From contig JAJEKV010000027.1 of NCBI GenBank assembly GCA_021234155.1, forward strand, positions 13,360,916 to 13,424,915: DNA of 64,000 nt. Reading direction: 5' to 3'. Of this stretch, positions 10,831 through 22,802 are shown one piece after another (position 1 is the first letter of the stretch; each line of letters begins with the position of its first letter). A model generated the notes under the pieces. It made no database searches, was not told the origin of the DNA, and was given only the letters and a program-made list of their open reading frames with translations. The translations under genes were made by a program, and so were the position numbers. Origin of the DNA: Isoetes taiwanensis (lineage: Eukaryota > Streptophyta > Lycopodiopsida > Isoetales > Isoetaceae).

Positions 10831-12299
10831 CGGCAATATATTTCACGTGGCTATAGCTTCGCAAGAGCCAATATAAAGCAACAAAACATCCATCTACTAT
10901 AATACTATGAAACTTTAGGGCATTTCAGAGAGAATTAAGCGTTCTACTTCAGGCAGGCAGATTTTATTGCCATTTCGCAATAGGCATTTGCTGCTTCTGA
11001 AGGCTATAACCCAGCCTATTCATCTGCCATAATCTCATAATGAGCTTTTGATATTTACTTCTTGTTCCAGATAACAAATGGACAGCTTTCCATGTGCCGA
11101 GTCTAGGCCCTAAATCAAACATTTGCAGACCCGTCTTTAGGTGCTCTTAGGCTGTGTCTGAATCTAACAGACAGAATCTAAACTGTCCAGCGAAAATGGG
11201 CATTATGAATACCCTTGAAAACGTTATGATTGAAATGCTAAAATGAAAATTGCTAAAACATACCAAAATGAAGCAATGGCCGTTGAAAGAGGAAGACCCA
11301 TCTCCATGGCAAAGAGTGCTGCAGCAGAAAGATCCCGTTCAAAATTTGAGTGATTTAAGATGTTGATATCTCTTTGATACAGTAAATGTGCCCAAAAGCT
11401 GCAGATAGGTCAAGAACCGCAGCAGGCTTGAATCAAAGAAAAAATAAATGGATCCGAGAACAAAGCACCATAGGACGCATCACCTATAGAACAAAACGAA
11501 GTGTATGACCTCTTCAGATAAGAACATTCCCAAAGCTGGGTCTGGAGGCGGAAGCTGAGAAACAAAACAGGGGCACACACCGTCATGCGCAAAACAGGGA
11601 CACACACAAATCCAAACTTTCCCACCAAAATGCTCTGCAACAGATGGAGCTTCTGCCGTTTCCCAGCTCCGGCGATGGCGATGCAAGGCGCCATAGCCAA
11701 GCCAACCCCTTATTTCGCTGTTTTTTTTTTCTCTAATTTTTTAAAGCCCTATTTTTTCCTCAGAAACCGCATCAACGAATATTCCAAAAGCATCTCTCTA
11801 GGAGAGTTATATATGTTTAGATAAAGGTCCATTTCATCTCCTTGCAATACATTATCACAAAATATGTGCTGCAAGTCTTTGCAATGCGACCCTCCTGTTG
11901 TTTAGATCCTTCTATTGGCCTGCAGGTCCAACACTATATTAATACACATTTATTTATTATAAAGATGGTTATTAGGGGACCACCCATTTAATTACAATCA
12001 ATTCAACCACATGAATGCAAGACTAATCTCCTAAGATAGGAAGAGGATGCTTCTTCCATCGTAGCCGTGGAGATAGTGCCCTATAATGCTTAGGATGATG
12101 TCTAATGCCTACACCTTTTGTCACCCTTGGCATGGAGGATGGCGTCCTCCCCATAGTGGGCATAGACTAGAGGTACTTTCCTATCAATGCATGATTCTAT
12201 ATGACCTCTTATCTCTCAATTTGCCTACTTCCGTGGCGATGGAAGTAGACTTCTTAATCTACCTTCCACTCACCTATCGGTTCGGTCTTTGACTACTTC
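10831..12299. other. No gene seen
   Basis: Only short unconvincing frames. A T-rich stretch lies at 11720-11740. The segment lies within the old chromovirus span and probably represents later insertions. Confidence 0.4.
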
Positions 12300-13620
12300 C
12301 GTTGTGAGTCAACCTTGCATTGCTCCATAAATTGGCTGATCTTGCTTCTCCAGATCTGATTGTAGTACCCATATAGCGTCTTCCACAGGTAAGTACGTCC
12401 ATTTCACTAGGTATTGGAGAAATTGAGATCTTCTTGTCTTCTTATAGGATCTGTCAAGAAGGACCTCTGGAACAATCTCAAGTTGATCGTCCATCATTTC
12501 CAGTAACTCCGGTGTCTCCAATACTTCATCTGGATTAGGAGTGTGCCTCTTCAGGAGACTTATATGGAAAACTCTATGTATCTTCAAGTGTGCTGGCCGG
12601 TCCAACTTGTAGGATTGGTTACCTACTCTTTTGGTTATTCTGAATGGTCCATCCCATCTTAGAGCAAGCTTCTTGCAATTGCTGATGCAGAGCTTTGCTT
12701 GTTTGACCTTGATCTTCAGCCAAACATTGTTCCCTACTTGGAACTCTCTTACTGTTCTGTACTTATCTGCTATGCTCTTCTACCGGCTTCTTGCTGCTAG
12801 GAGATATTCTCGTACCTCCTCCACCAACTGTTGCATGTCGGCTAGCATCTGCTGGGATACTTCTACCTTGGACACGGGATTGTGCCCAGTGCCTAGGGTC
12901 AAGCATTGGTAGCCGTAGTTGATCATGAACGGTGACATTTGAGATGACTCCCACTACAAGGATCGTCGTTGTTCAATGACGTCGAGGCGTCATTAAACGA
13001 TGTGTCGATTACGACAATTATTTTGACGTCACGACATCGTTGAACGATGTCTAAACATCGTTGAGCTACGCCGCAATAACGACGTTATTAATGAAGTTGA
13101 TACGTCGTTTAACGATGCCTCGACATCATTGAACAATAGTGATCCTCTGTAGTGTCCTGCTTGGTGCTATTGTATGCAAACTCCACCAAATGGATGTAGT
13201 TGTCCCACTTAGATTGCTTGTTCCAGACATAGTTTCTCAACATGTCTTCAAATATCCGATTCTACGCTCCGTCTGCCCATCTGTCTGAGGATGATATGTC
13301 GTGCTCATCAACAGCTTCGTCTGAATGGTGCTAAAAAGATCTTGCCAAAATGCGCTCATGAACTTCGAATCTCTATCAGAGATTATCTCTCTCGGCATCC
13401 CATGGAGTCGGAAGATCTCCTTTGTGAATAACATGGCGGTATCCAATGCCGTGTTCGTGGTCCTGCATGACACAAAATACGCCATCTTCGACAACTTGTC
13501 GACTATGACCATTAAGGCATCCTTGCCCTATGGTTCTAAGGACCCCTGTTATGAACTCCATGCTAATTACTTCCAATTTGGCATTTGGCACTGGCAATGG
13601 CTCTAGTGCTCCAGTAATAG
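12300..13620 (-). pseudogene. Chromovirus integrase and chromodomain remnant
   Basis: Ty3/gypsy pol C-terminus on the minus strand. Upstream is the integrase core: EVISMEFITG (catalytic Asp replaced by Glu in this frame), VDKLSKMAYFV, REIISDRDSKF with the second Asp, and TTYHPQTDGQTER. Downstream is the C-terminal part: HLKIHRVFHISLLKRH, EIVPEVLLDRSYKK, and QFLQYLVKWTYLPVEDAIWV, a chromodomain. Several frameshifts and one MITE insertion (12952-13154) break it. The same chromodomain type occurs at 54197-54630. With the 3' LTR at 7430-8498 it outlines one old minus-strand element. Confidence 0.9.
12952..13154. mobile_element. CACTA-type MITE, 203 bp, TSD TCC
   Basis: Non-autonomous CACTA (EnSpm) element. 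It begins CACTACAAGGATC and ends GATCCTCTGTAGTG. The terminal inverted repeats extend about 60 bp imperfectly through TTGTTCAATGA, GTCGAGGC and TTAAACGA. A direct 3-bp duplication TCC lies on both sides (12949-12951 and 13155-13157), as expected for CACTA insertion. Internally it is packed with TCGTT/AACGA motifs, a typical subterminal transposase-binding arrangement. It interrupts the chromovirus pol. Confidence 0.92.
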
Positions 13621-15091
13621 CTACTTCTTATCTTGAAGTAGATTTTCATAAAATCTGTGTGACCGGCTATTGGGCTATTGTGTGCGTGTCATGGAGTATC
13701 AACTTCCTAACCCCAGATGACTCTGATACACACAATGGTACAATAGGTTACCTTCCTTTTTAAACATCGATATAGGAACACGGAGTTCATCCCTCTATCA
13801 ACGCACAAGCCGCGACAAGGCCGTCCACCTAGCACCGAACCCTTGCTATCTAACAAGGAATCGATGGGGAAGAATGGACGTGTCATTCATCCCGTCTCCT
13901 TCGGGATTGTCCTAGCATGTCGAAACGTAAATAAACATAAGCACATGACATCAAATACACATAGTTCCACCTCGAAGGATGGCTCACTATAACATACCAT
14001 CTATAACAACAACATCAGTGCTATCATCATAGGGGAGATCCTATTCATGGCTCAGGGCATGCTCACCATATACTTGGGGATGGTTATTGTGCTAGATATT
14101 CTAAAGGAGGTGCACCCTACCTCAATCGTCAGATCTGTCCATCCTATGGGTTAGATCGTATGTTGGGGCTTTTAATGGATGCCTCTTGTTTCGATTATGT
14201 TCATTTATGACTTGTGGCATCTATGATTTTGAAATATAAAATACAGGTTCTCCTAAGGTTTTGGAATATGTAATACCAAGACTCGTCTCTATATGGGTTC
14301 CCCTACGATTTTAGAATTTGAGATACGAAGACTCGAACCTCTATCAAAATAATTTAATATCCTAATAACAATGCTTTAAATAATGCAACTAGCAAACTAA
14401 CATGCTTATTTTATCAATTGAATTATCCCTGTACAAGTTTTTATATACTGTATATTGAGGTTTGCAAAATACTATAAGATTTGAGGGAATGTACTTAATG
14501 GTGTTAATTTTATACATGTATTGTAAGTTTTTAGAGGCTCTCGCTGCCCTACGTAACCCCCCGTGTGAATATGCACCCAAACCAAAGGGGGTTTCAGGGG
14601 GATTTTAATTTAAATGCATTGGATGCAATGGTTTGTGTTAGTAATGTTAATGATAGTTATATGTTGGTTGTTACATCCAAAAAAAATTTGGGCCCTTCGG
14701 ACCCTAACAAAAGCAAACATAGGTAAACTTAGATGAAGAGAGTAGAAAACATTTGTAATGATATTATCGATATGTTCAAAATATGTTTATTTAGGAATTT
14801 GAAATAGCAAAAAAAAAAAAAATAGTTATATGCTCCAACAAGGCCAAAGAATTGATGTACATGCATGCACAATTTCGTGGCAAATGGGCTTTCTCCTTTG
14901 TTCACATATATCCTACAAAACAACACAAGTGTACATTTAAAAAAGATAATGGTATTAATATATAGCACAACGGCCACTCGCTTAACAACGAGACAAGCGG
15001 AGTTGTTGACCAATGAGCATTTGTGCATGACAGAAGAGCTGGCTGTCAAATGCAAACACGGACGAGAATATGTGGCTTTGGAAAAGCATGT
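13621..15091. other. No gene seen
   Basis: GC-richer 13740-14170 could be eroded LTR or internal gypsy sequence, but I could not align it to the other LTRs. The rest is AT-rich with an A-run at 14809-14822. Confidence 0.4.
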
Positions 15092-15850
15092 GTCTGGCAA
15101 GAACTCTTCCCATTGCCATACAATCTGAACTGCCATTCAAAGGCCCACAGATGCGCATTCTCCTCACTAGAACAGAGAGCAGAGAGCAGCAGTAGAAAAC
15201 GTGGATCTATCATCTTTTTCCATGCCCTTGATAAAAATACAAAATGACATGAACAGAGGCCAGCTGGAAAAGTAGAAGAATGTGATAATTTTTGAACTAA
15301 GATACCCTTGTTCCACAAAGTTTTCCAATGTAATCTCCTGCTGTGGCATAAGGCTACATCGGGTTATAGGAAAAATTATCGACAACAAATCAAATTCTTA
15401 CTTTACCTTCCATCATTGAGCAATGTCTGAGCTTCTACGCCTGTCCAGGAATGTAAATTCGGATAGCACCAACACAATCATAAAATTATTCTGCTGGTCT
15501 GGCAAGAAATCTTACCATTGCCATACAATCTGAACTGCCATTTCAAAGGCCCACAGATGCGCATTCTCCTCACTACAACAGAGATCCATCATTTTTTCCC
15601 CTGCCCTTCATACAAAAGGACATCAACAGAGGCAAGCTGGAAAAGTAGAAGAATGTGATAGCTTTTGAACTAAGATACCCTTGTTCCACAAAGTTTTGCA
15701 ATGTAATATCCTGCTGTGGCATAAGGCTACACTGGTTTTAGGAAAAATTTATCAACAACAAATCAAATTCTTACATTACCTTTCATCATTGAGGAATGTC
15801 TGAGCTTCTACGCCTGTCCAGGAATGTAAATTCGGATAGCACCAACACAA
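15092..15850. repeat. Tandem duplication, about 405-bp period
   Basis: Copy 1 starts at 15092 and copy 2 at 15497, both with GTCTGGCAAGAA. They stay clearly alignable for about 350 bp, with small indels (copy 2 lacks a roughly 30-bp AGAGAGCAG-rich part). Both end with TTCTACGCCTGTCCAGGAATG and GATAGCACCAACACAAT. Read on the minus strand each copy has a GTAATG/GTAAAG-like site after a short open stretch, so it may have been exon-containing. I recognise no protein. Confidence 0.85.
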
Positions 15851-17741
15851 TATATTCATAAAGATATTACGCAAAGATATTTCATGTGTAGATCCTTTCC
15901 AAAAATTATTGTAGACATCATTGTAATGCAAGCGAAGATGGCATGGAGCTGGTAAAATATATGAAACCCGATCCATGTCGGCATATTTTCATGTGAAAAG
16001 CCGCAGACCGTATTCCTAAAATTGAGCAGAAAGTTAAAAGATACCGTGTGAACAAATGCAAGATACCGGCGTTTGTTTTACCTAAAATAGGGCAACATAT
16101 TGAAGCCAACAAATAGGCCGGAATAGCTTTTCTCTGTATGGAGCGGATAGTATTGATGATTTAGGAAACAGCTTGCATAAGGCAGTTCCCTACAAGACAA
16201 GTTCTGCTTGCTTTGGCAGAGAGACATTTAAACGGGGTGAAGAATGAAGCAAGAACAGAAAGACTCTTAAATATACCGGAAGCAAAATTTGCAGCTGCGA
16301 ATCTTGAACTGTAGGATCGCCAATTTGTACAAGACCACGCATCGTTGAATGCACCCTTGCTTAGTTTAGCCAGGATGCCTGCCGTTTAGCCCAGATGCCT
16401 TTCATTGCCATCCTGGCATCTCCTGTTTCGGCAACAAATGGAAACCCTAGAGTGCATATTGACGATTTGCATGTGTTTGTAAGCTGTTTGATCTTGTCCT
16501 TTTTTAAGAGGGCTTTTGTTGTAAGCCATTCGATCTTGACCATTAACGAGGGCCAAATAAAAAAATGCACAAGCTGCATGCAAATACTTGGTGCGCTCTA
16601 GATGTACCAATTAGTACACCTTATGCAATACGCCCACCAAATCATATGAAAACCTTAGAGAAAACTGTATAAAAATACAAAAAAAAAACCCCTGTTATTA
16701 TGCTACATATTCAGATGAACATTGTGCTTTTGTTTTGCTTTCCTTACCACATCGACAAGAATCCCACATCAACGTTTCATGCCTCTTAAAAGTCCCACCC
16801 TTGTGGTTTAAAATATGGCTAGTAATACGCTTTCAACACGATAATTACTCAATGTGAAGGACATATCTCTAAGAATATTAGCCGCGTCCCATTTATTCTT
16901 GGAGCCTATGCTCTAAAAAAATTAGCATTGAATGTCTCGATGGCAATGGTGAAAAATAGTGAAAAAATATTCACAAACACATTTCCTTGCTCAGATTTAG
17001 CTTGGGAGGAAATGTTTTTATAGAGTGCTTACAAAGATCATTTGAGAAAAATATTGCGATTGTAGAGCTAGTTGAAAATGACATCAAATTGGAGAAACAA
17101 GTGAAGGATTCAAGACATTCAAGACGATGAGAGGTTGATGTCTACAAAGCAGAAAAAGAAGTAAAAAGAAAGAAACAAGTACAAAAACATGATATATAGA
17201 TATAAAAGAAAGGAAGAAAAAAGTATTGATCTTATAATTAGATAACAATGTGAAAAGACACTAGGCAAATGGACATGGTGAACACCATAAGTTATATGCT
17301 TAGGCAAGCAATAGCTGTAAACAATAAAATTAGAAGTTTAATCCTCATTAATGTTGTCGAGCATAGGTTCTTGAAAAAATATGTGAACGGCATTTTTGTA
17401 AAAAAAGATTTAAAACTTTTGTAAAAAAAAAATGTAATTTATATAAGTAATCAATAATATACCCTAGATAACAATTTCAATTTGAAAGCCAAACCTCAAC
17501 TTACAACAAGCATAAAAGATTCTCTTTGGATACTGACGATTGCCAACATTTGCTCCTGTGCCTGTTGTAAGTTTTCATGATCTATGTTTAACTATTGAAT
17601 CTCTTGGTAATGTCAGGTGAAAATAAATCTACTTATAGTTATTACTTTTATAAATCTAAAATATTAAACAAAATGAATCTATAGTTTGGTAAAAACACTT
17701 AATTTTAGTTTTACTTGAAAAGATAGTATCATTAAAAATAA
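15851..17741. other. No gene recognised
   Basis: AT-rich DNA with short frames and A-runs. A minus-strand open stretch at 16361-16610 overlaps in two frames and has no recognisable motif. Confidence 0.4.
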
Positions 17742-17769
17742 TTTTTTTTTTTTTTTTTTTTTTTTTTTG
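17742..17769. repeat. Homopolymer T run
   Basis: A run of about 28 T, 3' of the cyclotransferase-like frame on its coding strand (A-run). It could be a retrocopy poly(A) tail or a simple repeat. Confidence 0.7.
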
Positions 17770-17819
17770 AAGGAAGTAAAATATGTATATATTTATCATA
17801 AGCATAGTGAAAAACAAAC

Positions 17820-18238
17820 CTAGAGAAGGGCAATCCAATCGCCGTGAGGAACAGGGCGAGCTGAGGCATCCAAGAGAGGGCAATGGTAAACATAAGAGAG
17901 TACAGGCGTTCCAGTTTCGGGCATAACTTGGACGAGAGCCTTGTCAAACATGTGAGGCAGGTCATAATGCTTGAGTTCATGCTCGAGCAAAAGGTTAGAA
18001 AAACAGGCGGGGTCGTCGAGAGATATGAGGTAACCTTTGACTGCATGGCCGGGCTCTTCAAGCCGAACTGCTGCCCGCCGAACTGGGCCCCGTTCAATGC
18101 AGTATAGGCGGCTGCCCATTAGCCATGCTCTCCTGCAATTAGGGGCAAATGCTAGCCTCGAAGGCATTGCATCTGGCATGTTATCGCCATACACAAACAG
18201 ATGCCTCGCCTCCTCTCTTGCATTCATAGCTTTGTTTC
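17820..18238 (-). CDS. Gamma-glutamylcyclotransferase-like (AIG2-like) exon
   Basis: A 135-residue frame from ATG at 18227 to TAG at 17820. It opens with HLFVYGDN, corresponding to the family's FVYGTL substrate loop, continues with VKGYLISLDD and VLSYVYHCP, and ends with RPVPHGDWIALL, matching the usual R-x-x-x-GDW end. The family releases 5-oxoproline from gamma-glutamyl peptides. The G-T-L loop is altered (GDN), so activity is doubtful. On the minus strand the frame is preceded by a long T-run and GCAG, an ideal splice acceptor; the frame stays open up to it, so this may be the last exon of a longer gene. It is GC-rich compared with its surroundings. A retrocopy or captured exon is the alternative. 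Confidence 0.6.
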
Positions 18239-18259
18239 TGCAAAAAAAAAAAAAAAAAA

Positions 18260-18980
18260 GGTTTCAATTTGGAACTCGTATTTATAAAAACTTTAAATTT
18301 CTATTATTTCTATTTTTTTAATTTGATTTAATTTAATTCTTTAAAGAAGTATACTTATTTAACATGATTCACCCTTATAGTTTTGATAACTATTTATTTC
18401 GACATAAACAACCAAGTTTATAAATATCGATAGTTGAGCATAAGGCTCTTAAATGCATATATGAAGACTTCAATTTTTTTATAGCCAGGTTTCAAGTTAT
18501 AACAAGAAAAGAAATTTCAATGGTAAAAATTGTCAACCTTTTTTCATTTGCCTGTAATAAAATACAATGGGCTTTGTTTTTGTTTTTTTTTTTTTTTTTG
18601 AAGGCAAGGTTTGTTTTGTATTCATATTAAGTGAAATACATCAGTAAAATGACAACTTCACATTATCAATTTATATGTCTGAACGACATTATATTTTCCT
18701 GTTTGCCTATCTTTATTTATTTTGGATGGCACTATATACCTTATATTTCCAACTTATAAATTTGATTATCTAAGGGATTCTGTTGTTAAATGTCTAAGAT
18801 TATTTTAACCAAGTCCAACCTCGGCTTAGGATTATTTACATCGATAATTTCTAAGGCTGATACCTGTTTTTCTATTAAGAGTTCTAGGTATAATACTCTT
18901 GTCTTTTGACATGACGAAAAGGATTTTTATTCTGTTTTCAGGTTATACTTAAGACCAAGGTTAATTCTTCCTTTAACCTA
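18260..18980. other. AT-rich, no gene seen
   Basis: Low-complexity sequence with a T-run at about 18582-18598. Confidence 0.5.
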
Positions 18981-18989
18981 TGTTTTTCT

Positions 18990-20580
18990 GACTAATTAGA
19001 AGAAAACCTCTCTTCCTGAAGAACTTGATTCCTACAACTACTGGATAAAAGAACTTTTGGAGCTGCATTGTGATAAATGTGGAGTGGATAGTCCAAATGT
19101 TGTAGTTCAGACTGTTCTGGCCTGTATTAAAAACAAGCATGTCCATGATTATATCAAATTCAGGGAATCTAATGTTGTTGAGAAAAAAGTGGTCTCCCAT
19201 ATGTTGCCTAGGCTTTAGTAGTTGGTTTAGGACCTTCCATCTCATCAAGAAGACCAACTATGACTTTGAAAAGTCTAAGGCTATTCTTTTGTCTCTTTAC
19301 AATGATATGGCCAGCATTCTTTTTGCTAGAACTTGCCATGAGATGATACGGGGAGGAAGTTTATGATTGGTCTCACTGCCATGGAGAAGGCAAATGATAT
19401 CAAATACCTTACCTTTGAAATTGATGAGGAAAAAGCTCAAGAAGAATCACAGGAATCCCTTTTTGCGCGACCTTTTGAGCTTTGGTGATTAACAAATCCT
19501 TAATAAGGAGAATGAGTATTTCCCTAATCAACTGCAAAAAAATGGAGAATAACGTCCCTAATCTCACTTTAGCAAATTCTGCATGTTTTTCCATTATTAC
19601 TGAACATGTTGTTGAGTGTTTGTCTACTGCATATGACCATGCTTTATGGAAAAGCCAGAATTTCGGAGCCTTGGCCCCATTGGACTTTGAAACTTGGAAG
19701 GCTTTTGCTGGAATTTCTGACAGTGAGATCATCACTGCTAAAAATAAAGCCCTAAAACTAGAAAAATACTTCATCATGGAAAAGATGGAGGTACCATTTG
19801 ATATTACCTTTTTTGACCAAACATGTACTAAAAGTACTGAACTGTTTGTCAGTCAAAAGGGAAACACGGCTTATCCTAATGAAGAATGAGATGACTTTTA
19901 CATCAAGAGGGTCTGGAGGACCCATTGCCCATACTTTAAGCGTAAGTGCGACAAGAAGAAAAAAGACAAGAAAGATAAGCGTCGTTGTGGCATTATTTGG
20001 TTTGACCAAGGAGTCTGGTACCTACTTAATCACATGAAGGACATATACCCAGGGACCATACAAATGGCAAAGATAGTTATTATGACAAAGTTGCTGAACA
20101 AGACAATGAAATCTGTTGTTTTATCATTCATCTCCTACCTTGAGGTTAGAAGGGTATTGCTAGAAATGGCCATAGTTTATGCTGAAAAATGTTAATCCAA
20201 CCTTAAAATGATCTTTGGTAATAACAAGCTTTTGGAAATTGCTGAAAAATCAGTCAGACCTGTTTCCTTTATCAAAAATCTGTCTTCCAACAGCAAGCCT
20301 TCTTATTCTGTGCCCAACAAATCTTTTTCTAGTGGTAACTGGAAACCTACTACTTTGTTTAATCCTAAAATGCCGCCTAGAGTGACCATTGATCCAAGGG
20401 CTCCTTTCCCTATGGTTGGTTGCAACTATGAACAGAAAGCTGATTTAAGCACAAGTCATGACAACATTGATCATTCCATCGTCAATTTGGATGATCATTC
20501 TGTTACAAAAGGTGGCAATAAGGTCATATCCTTGGAGGATTGCTTACGTGTTCAACTTACTTACCCCAAGGAAACATAGT
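18990..20580 (+). pseudogene. Upstream reading-frame remnants of a retroelement
   Basis: A chain of plus-strand open segments in shifting frames runs through this interval: about 19005-19220, 19215-19365, 19360-19485, 19480-19890 and 19890-20580. The content is consistent and lysine/asparagine-rich, including LAPLDFETWKAFAG, a cysteine/lysine cluster CPYFKRKCDKKKK, GVWYLLNHMKDIYP, and a basic/proline-rich part near 20340-20420. I do not recognise the protein. Its direction and coherence with the RT-like part downstream suggest one decayed element about 3 kb long. Confidence 0.5.
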
Positions 20581-20856
20581 AAGTTCTCTCTTTAAGTCTT
20601 TATATTTGCTTTAATCAAGTCTATGGTTTGTGCTATTGACTTAAAACTACAAATGCTTCAACTATGGTATGGTTATGAGCTATATCAACTTTATCTTGAC
20701 CATATCTTTTAACTGGCTTTGATTAGCCCTCTTACAACTCATAGTCACCACTTTCCTGCCCCGTTTTTAGGTAAATCTAATTTTTTAGTTGTTTACTAAT
20801 GGTTGGTAGTTTAGGAATCTTCTTCCATTTCTAGATCTATTTTTGAAGACTGTAAT

Positions 20857-21993
20857 ATGAGAAAGCACTTGATTACTTCCAAACAGAAGGATAATTCCAA
20901 GATTGTTCACTTCACCTTTCTTTCCAAAATATTGGATAAATTCAATATCAAGGCTATTTTCGCCAACGTCCTATCTGAAGTACTTCAACAAAGGGAAGCT
21001 GATCTTGTGAATAATACAATATTCTCATGGCAGTACATTGAACAAATCTGACATAAAGAGTATAAACTTGCTTCGATATTTTCTTTAGGCATTGCTGGCA
21101 AATGCCTTTGCAGTAACCCGAATATCAGCAAGTTTATTGAGACTTTGGTTGGTGGAGGAATGTTCAAAACTTTGCAAATAATTCTTCCAAGTACACCATT
21201 ATGATCTTCTGGATGTTTCAGACCAAGACATGGAGAGCAAACTGATCTGATATTGAGATTCTGTCATTTCAAAATGGTATAGTATAAAAGAAACTTACCC
21301 TCCAAGAGATTCCTATGGAAAGACTTGGAGGTTACAAAAAATCTGAACTGGCTAGTCCAGAATCTTTATATTTCAAGGCTTGATAAAGCCAATAATAATG
21401 CCTCCTTTATCTGCCAAAGATATATAAAGGCGATGGTATTGGCTAGACTTAGCAGCTTAGATTTTAAGAAGGTCAACTGCACTGTAGAAACAATTAAAAA
21501 CCTTTGCCAGGCTGATATTCAAAGGTTTAACTGTGAAATTAGCTCCAATAGGCTCCTCTATCTTATGGCCATTTACAAGGCTCATAAACAGGAATAGGGG
21601 TGGCTGACTAATGCTCACAACACCATTCACTCAGAAATTTCCCAGTTGACTACCCTTATTCTAAATGATTTCATAAATATTTGGCCTAATATCAGCCACA
21701 GGCAAACTGCTAAAATCAAGCTACGAAGCAAGAATGTAAATGCATGTTGGCTACTAAATTCATCCATAGATGTTATTCTAAACTTGCCACTAAAAGTTCA
21801 TGAGGTTTTTGCTGCGGATATCATGAAATGCTATGAGAATATATATATACCTCTAAATGGGGACGATAGCATTATAAGCATTATTAATGAAATTACAGAC
21901 CTCGTTTGGGACTACAGGATTGAGGTTGAGCAGAAGTTTCACCTCGTGATTAATTCCAAAACTGGAACCATGACTGTTAAATGGTTCAGATAG
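20857..21993 (+). pseudogene. Divergent reverse-transcriptase-like remnant
   Basis: Plus-strand frames separated by a few stops. Order of motifs: a CLCSN...FIETLVGG segment near 21090; LYISRLDKANNNASFICQRYI near 21370; YLMAIYKAHKQE near 21570; SKNVNACWLLNSSIDVI and ADIMKCYENIYIP near 21735-21850. This order (fingers DKA...ICxxY, then xYKxHK, then an Asp-containing palm motif A) is the one I know from Penelope-like and related unclassified reverse transcriptases. The YxDD region is absent, so the copy is truncated at about 21993. Family assignment is inference from motif order; that it is RT-like I rate as fairly likely. Confidence 0.5.
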
Positions 21994-22511
21994 TTAACTT
22001 CTTTCCATACAAGTCTAGCTTATTTGCTTGTAGGCCTAGTATAAATGTTTTTTGGGCTTGCTGAACCCGTTGTTCTATGCATATAGCTGGAGAATCTTCT
22101 TGTAGGATTGTTATATCAGAACTGTGTATTTAATTAACCAATTATGTTGTAGGGATGACAGATGAAGAAGAGGAAATAAGTGCTTTTCCTAAAATAGGAT
22201 CATTCTTCTCAAACTCCTTTTCCTAGAATACGATCGTTTCATGATGCACATAAATGCAATAGGTGAGAGGTAATTATGTTGGAGGGATGACAGATAAAGA
22301 GGAGGATATAAGTGGAAGAACTATGAGCAACAATATATGATGGAGAATGGATAAGTGCGAACAAATAATTATTGTATTCTAGTTTGTCTGTGAACCATTC
22401 GGTAGTTTACCTTGCGAGCTATCATGTAATTTGTGTTTCTTCAATGTTGCAATTAAAATTAGGTAAGGCATGGTGGAGGCGCTTGCCCTTTCTCTCCAAA
22501 GACACATACAA

Positions 22512-22720
22512 GAAAAAAGAAAGAAAGAAAGAAAGAAGGAATGAAGTATATTTTAACGTCCACGGAGGCCAACTGGCCTATGAGACGGTCACAATACAAT
22601 ATATCAAATAGTATCCAAACAGAAAAGAAAACCACAAAAGCCCTATACAATGTGTCTCTACCACTGGGACGAAAAAACACCCCATGTGGGAGGAGAGAGA
22701 GACCCTTTTTTTTGTTTTTT
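22512..22720 (-). mobile_element. LINE 3' end with GAAA-type tail
   Basis: On the minus strand a LINE 3' terminus reads CATAGGCCAGTTGGCCTCCG then TGGACGTTAAAATA, closely matching the ends at 4467-4512 and 6505-6535. It is followed by a TTCATTCCTTC / (TTTC)n tail (22512-22545 on the plus strand). Only about 170 bp of element is kept. Confidence 0.75.
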
Positions 22721-22802
22721 TTGTTTTTTTTTTTTTTTGGTGCTTGCCTAATGGTATTATCGAGGATACCCAAAATTTGGTGTAAGCAACCACTAAAGGA
22801 TC

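Noticed and set aside
18240-18259. A-run as poly(A) tail of a plus-strand retrocopy
   Set aside because: The coding frame is on the minus strand, where this run is a T-run ending in GCAG, better explained as a polypyrimidine tract and splice acceptor.
19005-20580. Endogenous pararetrovirus coat/movement protein
   Set aside because: I saw no CCHC finger, movement-protein motif or aspartic protease; the RT-like part downstream does not resemble caulimovirid RT.
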